Source of the DNA: Larus michahellis
Taxonomy: Eukaryota; Chordata; Aves; Charadriiformes; Laridae
Direction of reading: 5' to 3'
Length of the DNA: 64,000 nt
NCBI RefSeq assembly: GCF_964199755.1
Contig: NC_133901.1
Span: forward strand, 11,733,556-11,797,555
Part shown: piece after piece, positions 18,444-29,852 of the stretch
Layout of the letters: each line of letters opens with the position of its first letter
Position numbering within the stretch: the stretch's first letter is position 1
Notes under the pieces: model-generated
Databases searched by the model: none
What the model saw: only the letters and a program-made list of their open reading frames with translations
What the model was told of the DNA's origin: nothing
Translations under genes and position numbers: made by a program

Positions 18444-19593
18444 TGCCGGCGGGCGGAGGGGTGCTGCGCGTTTTGCTGTTGCGTCCGGCAGGGGGGCAGG
18501 TGCGGGTGTGGTTGCGGCAGGCGGGTGGGTGTGTGGGGCTGCAGGGCACGTGGGAGGCTTGTGGAGGTTTTTTGGGCTGTTGTAGGCTTTTGCCGGCAGG
18601 CGGGGGGGTGTTGAGTGTTTTGGTGTTGCGAGTGGGGTGTTGCGGCAGGCGGGTGGGTGTGTGGGGCTGGAGGGCGCGGGGCGTGTGGGAGTGGTGTGTA
18701 AGTATTTTGGGGGGCTGTGTTGGGGCAGGTGCGGGTGTAGTTGCGGCAGGCGGGCGGGTGTGTGGGGCTGCGGGCCGTGTGGCAGGGGTGTGGAGGTTTT
18801 CTGGAGTGTTGCGCGTGGCATGTTGGGTGCTGTAGGCTTTTGGCGGCGGGCGGAGGGGTGTTGAGCGTTTTGGTGTTGCGGGTGGGGGGTTGTGTCGGGG
18901 GGGCAGGTGCGCGTGTGGTTGCGGCAGGCGGGTGGGTGTGTGGGGCTGCAGGGCACGTGGGAGGCTTGTGGAGGTTTTTTGGGTTGTTGGGTGCTGTAGG
19001 CTTTTGCCGGCAGGCGGGGGGGCGTTGAGTGTTTTGGTGTTGCGAGTGGGGTGTTGCGGCAGGCGGGTGGGTGTGCGGGGCTGCGGGGCGTGTAGCAGGG
19101 GTGTGGAGGTCTTTTGGGGTGTTGGGTGCTGTATGATTTTGGCGTCGGGCGGAGCGTCTGGCGAGCGTTGTGGTGTTGCGAGTGGGGTATTGTGGCAGGC
19201 GTCGGGGCAGGTGCGCGTGTTGTTGCGGGAGGAGGGAGGGTGTGTGGGGCTGTAGGGCGTGTGCGGTGCGTGAGGGTGGTGTAAGTACTTAGTGGTGTTG
19301 TGTGTGGGGTGTTGTGTTGTGTGAGGTGCGTGTGTTGTTGGGTGAGGCGTGTGTGTGTGTGTGTGTGTGTGTAGGGCAGGGTGCGTGTGGTGAGGGGTGT
19401 GTATTTTTTGCGGGGTGTTGCGTGTGGGGTGTTGTTTTGTGTGAGGTGTGTTGTGGGTAGGTGCGTGTGTTGTGCGTGTGTTTGTGTGTGTGTGTGTGGT
19501 GTGAGGCATTGTTGTGGGCGTGGGGGTGTGTGTGAGTGCGGGAGGGCGGTGTGGGCGGTGGGTGTGGAGAGGGCTGTTGTGGGGCAGAGGGGT
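18444..19593. repeat. 5S spacer, class L
   Basis: Copy of the spacer after 2833: gtgagggtgg, gcattgttg. Confidence 0.9.
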
Positions 19594-19714
19594 GCCTACG
19601 GCCATACCACCCTGAGAACACCCGATCTCATCTGATCTCGGAAGCTAAGCAGGGTCGGGCCCGGTTAGTACTTGGATGGGAGACCGCCCGGGAATACCGG
19701 GTGCTGTAGGCTTT
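19594..19714 (+). rRNA. RNA5S: 5S ribosomal RNA gene, copy 16
   Basis: +27A, +37A and +96C, the same triple as 4104. Confidence 0.95.
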
Positions 19715-20761
19715 TGCCGGCGGGCGGAGGGGTGCTGCGCGTTTTGCTGTAGCGTCCGGCAGGGGGGCAGGTGCGGGTGTGTTTGCGGCAGGCGGGTGGA
19801 CGTGTGGGGCTGCCGGGCGCGTGGGAGGCTTGTGGAGGTTTTTTGGGCTGTTGTAGGCTTTTGCCGGCAGGCGGGGGGGTGTTGAGTGTTTTGGTGTTGC
19901 GAGTGGGGTGTTGCGGCAGGCGGGTGGGTTTGTGGGGCTGCGGGCCGTGTGGCAGGGGTGTGGAGGTTTTCTGGAGTGTTGCGCGTGGCATGTTGGGTGC
20001 TGTAGGCTTTTGGCGGCGGGCGGAGGGGTGTTGAGCGTTTTGGTGTTGCGGGTGGGGGGTTGTGTCGGGGGGGCAGGTGCGCGTGTGGTTGCGGCAGGCG
20101 GGTGGGTGTGTGGGGCTGCAGGGCACGTGGGAGGCTTGTGGAGGTTTTTTGGGTTGTTGGGTGCTGTAGGCTTTTGCCGGCAGGCGGGGGGGCGTTGAGT
20201 GTTTTGGTGTTGCGAGTGGGGTGTTGCGGCAGGCGGGTGGGTGTGCGGGGCTGCGGGGCGTGTAGCAGGGGTGTGGAGGTCTTTTGGGGTGTTGGGTGCT
20301 GTATGATTTTGGCGTCGGGCGGAGCGTCTGGCGAGCGTTGTGGTGTTGCGAGTGGGGTATTGTGGCAGGCGTCGGGGCAGGTGCGCGTGTTGTTGCGGGA
20401 GGAGGGAGGGTGTGTGGGGCTGTAGGGCGTGTGCGGTGCGTGAGTGTGGTGTAAGTACTTAGTGGTGTTGTGTGTGGGGTGTTGTGTTGTGTGAGGTGCG
20501 TGTGTTGTTGGGTGAGGCGTGTGTGTGTGTGTGTGCGTGTAGGGCAGGGTGCGTGTGGTGAGGGGTGTGTATTTTTTGCGGGGTGTTGCGTGTGGGGTGT
20601 TGTTTTGTGTGAAGTGTGTTGTGGGTAGGTGCGTGTGTTGTGCGTGTGTTTGTGTGTGTGTGTGTGGTGTGAGGCGTTGTTGTGGGCGTGGGGGTGTGTG
20701 TGAGTGCGGGAGGGCGGTGTGGGCGGTGGGTGTGGAGAGGGCTGTTGTGGGGCAGAGGGGT
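19715..20761. repeat. 5S spacer, class M
   Basis: Copy of the spacer after 4104: gctgtagcgtcc, gtggacg, gcgt-interrupted GT tract, gtgaagtg. Confidence 0.9.
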
Positions 20762-20882
20762 GCCTACGGCCATACCACCCTGAGAACGCCCGATCTCGTC
20801 TGATCTCGGAAGCTAAGCAGGGTCGGGCCCGGTTAGTACTTGGATGGGAGACCGCCTGGGAATATCGGGTGCTGTAGGCTTT
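20762..20882 (+). rRNA. RNA5S: 5S ribosomal RNA gene, copy 17
   Basis: +104T (helix V wobble). First of the second three-unit run; partner of 5272. Confidence 0.96.
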
Positions 20883-22030
20883 TGCCGGCGGGCGGAGGGG
20901 TGCTGCGCGTTTTGCTGTTGCGTCCGGCAGGGGGGCAGGTGCGGGTGTGGTTGCGGCAGGCGGGTGGGTGTGTGGGGCTGCAGGGCACGTGGGAGGCTTG
21001 TGGAGGTTTTTTGGGCTGTTGTAGGCTTTTGCCGGCAGGCGGGGGGGTGTTGAGTGTTTTGGTGTTGCGAGTGGGGTGTTGCGGCAGGCGGGTGGGTGTG
21101 TGGGGCTGGAGGGCGCGGGGCGTGTGGGAGTGGTGTGTAAGTATTTTGGGGGGCTGTGTTGGGGCAGGTGCGGGTGTAGTTGCGGCAGGCGGGCGGGTGT
21201 GTGGGGCTGCGGGCCGTGTGGCAGGGGTGTGGGGGTTTTCTGGAGTGTTGCGCGTGGCATGTTGGGTGCTGTAGGCTTTTGGCGGCGGGCGGAGGGGTGT
21301 TGAGCGTTTTGGTGTTGCGGGTGGGGGGTTGTGTCGGGGGGGCAGGTGCGCGTGTGGTTGCGGCAGGCGGGTGGGTGTGTGGGGCTGCAGGGCACGTGGG
21401 AGGCTTGTGGAGGTTTTTTGGGTTGTTGGGTGCTGTAGGCTTTTGCCGGCAGGCGGGGGGGCGTTGAGTGTTTTGGTGTTGCGAGTGGGGTGTTGCGGCA
21501 GGCGGGTGGGTGTGCGGGGCTGCGGGGCGTGTAGCAGGGGTGTGGAGGTCTTTTGGGGTGTTGGGTGCTGTATGATTTTGGCGTCGGGCGGAGCGTCTGG
21601 CGAGCGTTGTGGTGTTGCGAGTGGGGTATTGTGGCAGGCGTCGGGGCAGGTGCGCGTGTTGTTGCGGGAGGAGGGAGGGTGTGTGGGGCTGTAGGGCGTG
21701 TGCGGTGCGTGAGGGTGGTGTAAGTACTTAGTGGTGTTGTGTGTGGGGTGTTGTGTTGTGTGAGGTGCGTGTGTTGTTGGGTGAGGCGTGTGTGTGTGTG
21801 TGTGCGTGTAGGGCAGGGTGCGTGTGGTGAGGGGTGTGTATTTTTTGCGGGGTGTTGCGTGTGGGGTGTTGTTTTGTGTGAAGTGTGTTGTGGGTAGGTG
21901 CGTGTGTTGTGCGTGTGTTTGTGTGTGTGTGTGTGGTGTGAGGCGTTGTTGTGGGCGTGGGGGTGTGTGTGAGTGCGGGAGGGCGGTGTGGGCGGTGGGT
22001 GTGGAGAGGGCTGTTGTGGGGCAGAGGGGT
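20883..22030. repeat. 5S spacer, class L
   Basis: Copy of the spacer after 5272, with gtgggggtt, gcgt interruption and gtgaagtg. Confidence 0.9.
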
Positions 22031-22151
22031 GCCTACGGCCATACCACCCTGAGAACGCCCGATCTCGTCTGATCTCGGAAGCTAAGCAGGGTCGGGCCCG
22101 GTTAGTACTTGGATGGGAGACCGCCTGGGAATATCGGGTGCTGTAGGCTTT
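22031..22151 (+). rRNA. RNA5S: 5S ribosomal RNA gene, copy 18
   Basis: +104T. Partner of 6541; the downstream spacer holds the only substitution I noticed between the two blocks 15,490 bp apart. Confidence 0.96.
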
Positions 22152-23299
22152 TGCCGGCGGGCGGAGGGGTGCTGCGCGTTTTGCTGTTGCGTCCGGCAGG
22201 GGGGCAGGTGCGGGTGTGGTTGCGGCAGGCGGGTGGGTGTGTGGGGCTGCAGGGCACGTGGGAGGCTTGTGGAGGTTTTTTGGGCTGTTGTAGGCTTTTG
22301 CCGGCAGGCGGGGGGGTGTTGAGTGTTTTGGTGTTGCGAGTGGGGTGTTGCGGCAGGCGGGTGGGTGTGTGGGGCTGGAGGGCGCGGGGCGTGTGGGAGT
22401 GGTGTGTAAGTATTTTGGGGGGCTGTGTTGGGGCAGGTGCGGGTGTAGTTGCGGCAGGCGGGCGGGTGTGTGGGGCTGCGGGCCGTGTGGCAGGGGTGTG
22501 GGGGTTTTCTGGAGTGTTGCGCGTGGCATGTTGGGTGCTGTAGGCTTTTGGCGGCGGGCGGAGGGGTGTTGAGCGTTTTGGTGTTGCGGGTGGGGGGTTG
22601 TGTCGGGGGGGCAGGTGCGCGTGTGCTTGCGGCAGGCGGGTGGGTGTGTGGGGCTGCAGGGCACGTGGGAGGCTTGTGGAGGTTTTTTGGGTTGTTGGGT
22701 GCTGTAGGCTTTTGCCGGCAGGCGGGGGGGCGTTGAGTGTTTTGGTGTTGCGAGTGGGGTGTTGCGGCAGGCGGGTGGGTGTGCGGGGCTGCGGGGCGTG
22801 TAGCAGGGGTGTGGAGGTCTTTTGGGGTGTTGGGTGCTGTATGATTTTGGCGTCGGGCGGAGCGTCTGGCGAGCGTTGTGGTGTTGCGAGTGGGGTATTG
22901 TGGCAGGCGTCGGGGCAGGTGCGCGTGTTGTTGCGGGAGGAGGGAGGGTGTGTGGGGCTGTAGGGCGTGTGCGGTGCGTGAGGGTGGTGTAAGTACTTAG
23001 TGGTGTTGTGTGTGGGGTGTTGTGTTGTGTGAGGTGCGTGTGTTGTTGGGTGAGGCGTGTGTGTGTGTGTGTGCGTGTAGGGCAGGGTGCGTGTGGTGAG
23101 GGGTGTGTATTTTTTGCGGGGTGTTGCGTGTGGGGTGTTGTTTTGTGTGAAGTGTGTTGTGGGTAGGTGCGTGTGTTGTGCGTGTGTTTGTGTGTGTGTG
23201 TGTGGTGTGAGGCGTTGTTGTGGGCGTGGGGGTGTGTGTGAGTGCGGGAGGGCGGTGTGGGCGGTGGGTGTGGAGAGGGCTGTTGTGGGGCAGAGGGGT
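22152..23299. repeat. 5S spacer, class L
   Basis: As the spacer after 6541 except C at 22626 (gtgtgcttgcgg), a change found nowhere else in the window. Confidence 0.9.
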
Positions 23300-23420
23300 G
23301 CCTACGGCCATACCACCCTGAGAACGCCCGATCTCGTCTGATCTCGGAAGCTAAGCAGGGTCGGGCCCGGTTAGTACTTGGATGGGAGACCGCCTGGGAA
23401 TATCGGGTGCTGTAGGCTTT
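23300..23420 (+). rRNA. RNA5S: 5S ribosomal RNA gene, copy 19
   Basis: +104T. Partner of 7810. Confidence 0.96.
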
Positions 23421-24570
23421 TGCCGGCGGGCGGAGGGGTGCTGCGCGTTTTGCTGTTGCGTCCGGCAGGGGGGCAGGTGCGGGTGTGGTTGCGGCAGGCG
23501 GGTGGGTGTGTGGGGCTGCAGGGCACGTGGGAGGCTTGTGGAGGTTTTTTGGGCTGTTGTAGGCTTTTGCCGGCAGGCGGGGGGGTGTTGAGTGTTTTGG
23601 TGTTGCGAGTGGGGTGTTGCGGCAGGCGGGTGGGTGTGTGGGGCTGGAGGGCGCGGGGCGTGTGGGAGTGGTGTGTAAGTATTTTGGGGGGCTGTGTTGG
23701 GGCAGGTGCGGGTGTAGTTGCGGCAGGCGGGCGGGTGTGTGGGGCTGCGGGCCGTGTGGCAGGCGTGTGGGGGTTTTCTGGAGTGTTGCGCGTGGCATGT
23801 TGGGTGCTGTAGGCTTTTGGCGGCGGGCGGAGGGGTGTTGAGCGTTTTGGTGTTGCGGGTGGGGGGTTGTGTCGGGGGGGCAGGTGCGCGTGTGGTTGCG
23901 GCAGGCGGGTGGGTGTGTGGGGCTGCAGGGCACGTGGGAGGCTTGTGGAGGTTTTTTGGGTTGTTGGGTGCTGTAGGCTTTTGCCGGCAGGCGGGGGGGC
24001 GTTGAGTGTTTTGGTGTTGCGAGTGGGGTGTTGCGGCAGGCGGGTGGGTGTGCGGGGCTGCGGGGCGTGTAGCAGGGGTGTGGAGGTCTTTTGGGGTGTT
24101 GGGTGCTGTATGATTTTGGCGTCGGGCGGAGCGTCTGGCGAGCGTTGTGGTGTTGCGAGTGGGGTATTGTGGCAGGCGTCGGGGCAGGTGCGTGTGTTGT
24201 TGCGGGAGGAGGGAGGGTGTGTGGGGCTGTAGGGCGTGTGCGGTGCGTGAGGGTGGTGTAAGTACTTAGTGGTGTTGTGTGTGGGGTGTTGTGTTGTGTG
24301 AGGTGCGTGTGTTGTTGGGTGAGGCGTGTGTGTGTGTGTGTGTGTGTGTAGGGCAGGGTGCGTGTGGTGAGGGGTGTGTATTTTTTGCGGGGTGTTGCGT
24401 GTGGGGTGTTGTTTTGTGTGAGGTGTGTTGTGGGTAGGTGCGTGTGTTGTGCGTGTGTTTGTGTGTGTGTGTGTGGTGTGAGGCATTGTTGTGGGCGTGG
24501 GGGTGTGTGTGAGTGCGGGAGGGCGGTGTGGGCGGTGGGTGTGGAGAGGGCTGTTGTGGGGCAGAGGGGT
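23421..24570. repeat. 5S spacer, class L
   Basis: Shares the aggcgtgtgggggtt change and gcattgttg with the spacer after 7810 only. Confidence 0.9.
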
Positions 24571-24691
24571 GCCTACGGCCATACCACTCTGAGAACGCCC
24601 GATCTCATCTGATCTCGGAAGCTAAGCAGGGTCGGGCCCGGTTAGTACTTGGATGGGAGAGCGCCTGGGAATACCGGGTGCTGTAGGCTTT
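24571..24691 (+). rRNA. RNA5S: 5S ribosomal RNA gene, copy 20
   Basis: +18T, +37A and +91G, same triple as 9081. The hairpin-closing pair is lost as in that copy. Confidence 0.93.
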
Positions 24692-25740
24692 TGCCGGCGG
24701 GCGGAGGGGTGCTGCGCGTTTTGCTGTTGCGTCCGGCAGGGGGGCAGGTGCGGGTGTGTTTGCGGCAGGCGGGTGGACGTGTGGGGCTGCCGGGCGCGTG
24801 GGAGGCTTGTGGAGGTTTTTTGGGCTGTTGTAGGCTTTTGCCGGCAGGCGGGGGGGTGTTGAGTGTTTTGGTGTTGCGAGTGGGGTGTTGCGGCAGGCGG
24901 GTGGGTTTGTGGGGCTGCGGGCCGTGTGGCAGGGGTGTGGAGGTTTTCTGGAGTGTTGCGCGTGGCATGTTGGGTGCTGTAGGCTTTTGGCGGCGGGCGG
25001 AGGGGTGTTGAGCGTTTTGGTGTTGCGGGTGGGGGGTTGTGTCGGGGGGGCAGGTGCGCGTGTGGTTGCGGCAGGCGGGTGGGTGTGTGGGGCTGCAGGG
25101 CACGTGGGAGGCTTGTGGAGGTTTTTTGGGTTGTTGGGTGCTGTAGGCTTTTGCCGGCAGGCGGGGGGGCGTTGAGTGTTTTGGTGTTGCGAGTGGGGTG
25201 TTGCGGCAGGCGGGTGGGTGTGCGGGGCTGCGGGGCGTGTAGCAGGGGTGTGGAGGTCTTTTGGGGTGTTGGGTGCTGTATGATTTTGGCGTCGGGCGGA
25301 GCGTCTGGCGAGCGTTGTGGTGTTGCGAGTGGGGTATTGTGGCAGGCGTCGGGGCAGGTGCGCGTGTTGTTGCGGGAGGAGGGAGGGTGTGTGGGGCTGT
25401 AGGGCGTGTGCGGTGCGTGAGTGTGGTGTAAGTACTTAGTGGTGTTGTGTGTGGGGTGTTGTGTTGTGTGAGGTGCGTGTGTTGTTGGGTGAGGCGTGTG
25501 TGTGTGTGTGTGCGTGTAGGGCAGGGTGCGTGTGGTGAGGGGTGTGTATTTTTTGCGGGGTGTTGCGTGTGGGGTGTTGTTTTGTGTGAGGTGTGTTGTG
25601 GGTAGGTGCGTGTGTTGTGCGTGTGTTTGTGTGTGTGTGTGTGTGGTGTGAGGCGTTGTTGTGGGCGTGGGGGTGTGTGTGAGTGCGGGAGGGCGGTGTG
25701 GGCGGTGGGTGTGGAGAGGGCTGTTGTGGGGCAGAGGGGT
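24692..25740. repeat. 5S spacer, class M
   Basis: Class M with gtggacg and the gcgt interruption; copy of the spacer after 9081 and close to the one after 52105. Confidence 0.9.
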
Positions 25741-25861
25741 GCCTACGGCCATACCACCCTGAGAATGCCCGATCTCGTCTGATCTCGGAAGCTAAGCAGG
25801 GTCGGGCCCGGTTAGTACTTGGATGGGAGACCGCCTGGGAATACCGGGTGCTGTAGGCTTT
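25741..25861 (+). rRNA. RNA5S: 5S ribosomal RNA gene, copy 21
   Basis: +26T. Partner of 10251 through the gene; the spacers part company about 100 bp after the gene. Confidence 0.96.
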
Positions 25862-27418
25862 TGCCGGCGGGCGGAGGGGTGCTGCGCGTTTTGCTGTTGC
25901 GTCCGGCAGGGGGGCAGGTGCGGGTGTGGTTGCGGCAGGCGGGTGGGTGTGTGGGGCTGCGGGGCGCGTGGGAGGCTTGTGGAGGTTTTTTGGGCTGTTG
26001 TAGGCTTTTGCCGGCAGGCGGGGGGGTGTTGAGTGTTTTGGTGTTGCGAGTGGGGTGTTGCGGCAGGCGGGTGGGTGTGTGGGGCTGGAGGGCGCGGGGC
26101 GTGGGGGAGTGGTGTGTAAGTATTTTGGGGGGCTGTGTTGGGGCAGGTGCGGGTGTAGTTGCGGCAGGCGGGCGGGTGTGTGGGGCTGCGGGCCGTGTGG
26201 CAGGGGTGTGGGGGTTTTCTGGAGTGTTGCGCGTGGCATGTTGGGTGCTGTAGGCTTTTGGCGGCGGGCGGAGGGGTGTTGAGCGTTTTGGTGTTGCGGG
26301 TGGGGGGTTGTGTCGGGGGGGCAGGTGCGCGTGTGGTTGCGGCAGGCGGGTGGGTGTGTGGGGCTGCAGGGCACGTGGGCGGCTTGTGGAGGTTTTTTGG
26401 GCTGTTGTAGGCTTTTGCCGGCAGGCGGGGGGGTGTTGAGTGTTTTGGTGTTGCGAGTGGGGTGTTGCGGCAGGCGGGTGGGTGTGTGGGGCTGGAGGGC
26501 GCGGGGCGTGTGGGAGTGGTGTGTAAGTATTTTGGGGGGCTGTGTTGGGGCAGGTGCGGGTGTAGTTGCGGCAGGCGGGCGGGTGTGTGGGGCTGCGGGC
26601 CGTGTGGCAGGGGTGTGGAGGTTTTCTGGAGTGTTGCGCGTGGCATGTTGGGTGCTGTAGGCTTTTGGCGGCGGGCGGAGGGGTGTTGAGCGTTTTGGTG
26701 TTGCGGGTGGGGGGTTGTGTCGGGGGGGCAGGTGCGCGTGTGGTTGCGGCAGGCGGGTGGGTGTGTGGGGCTGCAGGGCACGTGGGAGGCTTGTGGAGGT
26801 TTTTTGGGTTGTTGGGTGCTGTAGGCTTTTGCCGGCAGGCGGGGGGGCGTTGAGTGTTTTGGTGTTGCGAGTGGGGTGTTGCGGCAGGCGGGTGGGTGTG
26901 CGGGGCTGCGGGGCGTGTAGCAGGGGTGTGGAGGTCTTTTGGGGTGTTGGGTGCTGTATGATTTTGGCGTCGGGCGGAGCGTCTGGCGAGCGTTGTGGTG
27001 TTGCGAGTGGGGTATTGTGGCAGGCGTCGGGGCAGGTGCGCGTGTTGTTGCGGGAGGAGGGAGGGTGTGTGGGGCTGTAGGGCGTGTGCGGTGCGTGAGT
27101 GTGGTGTAAGTACTTAGTGGTGTTGTGTGTGGGGTGTTGTGTTGTGTGAGGTGCGTGTGTTGTTGGGTGAGGCGTGTGTGTGTGTGTGTGTGTGTAGGGC
27201 AGGGTGCGTGTGGTGAGGGGTGTGTATTTTTTGCGGGGTGTTGCGTGTGGGGTGTTGTTTTGTGTGAGGTGTGTTGTGGGTAGGTGCGTGTGTTGTGCGT
27301 GTGTTTGTGTGTGTGTGTGTGTGGTGTGAGGCGTTGTTGTGGGCGTGGGGGTGTGTGTGAGTGCGGGAGGGCGGTGTGGGCGGTGGGTGTGGAGAGGGCT
27401 GTTGTGGGGCAGAGGGGT
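25862..27418. repeat. 5S spacer, 1678-bp-period class (L fused to L, reference description)
   Basis: Two truncated tail copies at 25997 and 26404 (407 bp apart), each followed by the 101-bp segment with gtgtaagtatttt (near 26113 and 26521). 407 bp equals the 305 bp of the M-L fusion plus 101 and a one-base deletion, so this is an L-L fusion at the ggaggttttttggg motif. Private markers gtgggggag and cgtgggcggc recur only after 53275. Confidence 0.85.
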
Positions 27419-27539
27419 GCCTACGGCCATACCACCCTGAGAACGCCCGATCTCGTCTGATCTCGGAAGCTAAGCAGGGTCGGGCCCGGTTAGTACTTGG
27501 ATGGGAGACCGCCTGGGAATACCGGGTGCTGTAGGCTTT
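27419..27539 (+). rRNA. RNA5S: 5S ribosomal RNA gene, copy 22 (array consensus)
   Basis: Exact consensus. Aligned by position with 10251 at offset 17,168, but lacks +26T, so this gene lies at the edge of that block. Confidence 0.98.
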
Positions 27540-28462
27540 TGCCGGCGGGCAGAGGGGTGCTGCGCGTTTTGCTGTTGCGTCCGGCAGGGGGGCAGGTGCG
27601 GGTGTGGTTGCGGCAGGCGGGTGGGTGTGTGGGGCTGCGGGCCGTGTGGCAGGGGTGTGGAGGTTTTCTGGAGTGTTGCGCGTGGCATGTTGGGTGCTGT
27701 AGGCTTTTGGCGGCGGGCGGAGGGGTGTTGAGCGTTTTGGTGTTGCGGGTGGGGGGTTGTGTCGGGGGGGCAGGTGCGCGTGTGGTTGCGGCAGGCGGGT
27801 GGGTGTGTGGGGCTGCAGGGCACGTGGGAGGCTTGTGGAGGTTTTTTGGGTTGTTGGGTGCTGTAGGCTTTTGCCGGCAGGCGGGGGGGCGTTGAGTGTT
27901 TTGGTGTTGCGAGTGGGGTGTTGCGGCAGGCGGGTGGGTGTGCGGGGCTGCGGGGCGTGTAGCAGGGGTGTGGAGGTCTTTTGGGGTGTTGGGTGCTGTA
28001 TGATTTTGGCGTCGGGCGGAGCGTCTGGCGAGCGTTGTGGTGTTGCGAGTGGGGTATTGTGGCAGGCGTCGGGGCAGGTGCGCGTGTTGTTGCGGGAGGA
28101 GGGAGGGTGTGTGGGGCTGTAGGGCGTGTGCGGTGCGTGAGTGTGGTGTAAGTACTTAGTGGTGTTGTGTGTGGGGTGTTGTGTTGTGTGAGGTGCGTGT
28201 GTTGTTGGGTGAGGCGTGTGTGTGTGTGTGTGTGTGTGTAGGGCAGGGTGCGTGTGGTGAGGGGTGTGTATTTTTTGCGGGGTGTTGCGTGTGGGGTGTT
28301 GTTTTGTGTGAGGTGTGTTGTGGGTAGGTGCGTGTGTTGTGCGTGTGTTTGTGTGTGTGTGTGTGTGGTGTGAGGCGTTGTTGTGGGCGTGGGGGTGTGT
28401 GTGAGTGCGGGAGGGCGGTGTGGGCGGTGGGTGTGGAGAGGGCTGTTGTGGGGCAGAGGGGT
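27540..28462. repeat. 5S spacer, class S
   Basis: Class S with gggcaga at +133 and ggcgggtgggtgtg in the head; same type as after 57037. Confidence 0.9.
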
Positions 28463-28583
28463 GCCTACGGCCATACCACCCTGAGAACGCCCGATCTCGT
28501 CTGATCTCGGAAGCTAAGCAGGGTCGGGCCCGGTTAGTACTTGGATGGGAGACCGCCTGGGAATACCGGGTGCTGTAGGCTTT
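28463..28583 (+). rRNA. RNA5S: 5S ribosomal RNA gene, copy 23 (array consensus)
   Basis: Exact consensus; partner of 11295. Confidence 0.98.
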
Positions 28584-29731
28584 TGCCGGCGGGCAGAGGG
28601 GTGCTGCGCGTTTTGCTGTTGCGTCCGGCAGGGGGGCAGGTGCGGGTGTGGTTGCGGCAGGCGGGTGGGTGTGTGGGGCTGCAGGGCACGTGGGAGGCTT
28701 GTGGAGGTTTTTTGGGCTGTTGTAGGCTTTTGCCGGCAGGCGGGGGGGTGTTGAGTGTTTTGGTGTTGCGAGTGGGGTGTTGCGGCAGGCGGGTGGGTGT
28801 GTGGGGCTGGAGGGCGCGGGGCGTGTGGGAGTGGTGTGTAAGTATTTTGGGGGGCTGTGTTGGGGCAGGTGCGGGTGTAGTTGCGGCAGGCGGGCGGGTG
28901 TGTGGGGCTGCGGGCCGTGTGGCAGGGGTGTGGAGGTTTTCTGGAGTGTTGCGCGTGGCATGTTGGGTGCTGTAGGCTTTTGGCGGCGGGCGGAGGGGTG
29001 TTGAGCGTTTTGGTGTTGCGGGTGGGGGGTTGTGTCGGGGGGGCAGGTGCGCGTGTGGTTGCGGCAGGCGGGTGGGTGTTTGGGGCTGCAGGGCACGTGG
29101 GAGGCTTGTGGAGGTTTTTTGGGTTGTTGGGTGCTGTAGGCTTTTGCCGGCAGGCGGGGGGGCGTTGAGTGTTTTGGTGTTGCGAGTGGGGTGTTGCGGC
29201 AGGCGGGTGGGTGTGCGGGGCTGCGGGGCGTGTAGCAGGGGTGTGGAGGTCTTTTGGGGTGTTGGGTGCTGTATGATTTTGGCGTCGGGCGGAGCGTCTG
29301 GCGAGCGTTGTGGTGTTGCGAGTGGGGTATTGTGGCAGGCGTCGGGGCAGGTGCGTGTGTTGTTGCGGGAAGAGGGAGGGTGTGTGGGGCTGTAGGGCGT
29401 GTGCGGTGCGTGAGTGTGGTGTAAGTACTTAGTGGTGTTGTGTGTGGGGTGTTGTGTTGTGTGAGGTGCGTGTGTTGTTGGGTGAGGCGTGTGTGTGTGT
29501 GTGTGTGTGTAGGGCAGGGTGCGTGTGGTGAGGGGTGTGTATTTTTTGCGGGGTGTTGCGTGTGGGGTGTTGTTTTGTGTGAGGTGTGTTGTGGGTAGGT
29601 GCGTGTGTTGTGCGTGTGTTTGTGTGTGTGTGTGTGGTGTGAGGCGTTGTTGTGGGCATGGGGGTGTGTGTGAGTGCGGGAGGGCGGTGTGGGCGGTGGG
29701 TGTGGAGAGGGCTGTTGTGGGGCAGAGGGGT
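28584..29731. repeat. 5S spacer, class L
   Basis: gggcaga, gggtgtttgg, gaagaggg and gcatgggg; partner of the spacer after 11295. Confidence 0.9.
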
Positions 29732-29852
29732 GCCTACGGCCATACCACCCTGAGAACGCCCGATCTCGTCTGATCTCGGAAGCTAAGCAGGGTCGGGCCC
29801 GGTTAGTACTTGGATGGGAGACCGCCTGGGAATACCGGGTGCTGTAGGCTTT
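29732..29852 (+). rRNA. RNA5S: 5S ribosomal RNA gene, copy 24 (array consensus)
   Basis: Exact consensus; partner of 12564 by position. Confidence 0.98.

Larger units (their letters stand above)
17180..25950. repeat. Higher-order repeat block A, second copy
   Basis: Genes 18323 to 25741 repeat the order, spacing and variants of 2833 to 10251. The match starts in the middle of the 1870-class spacer and ends about 100 bp after the gene at 25741. Both ends lie inside the modular spacer. Confidence 0.9.
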
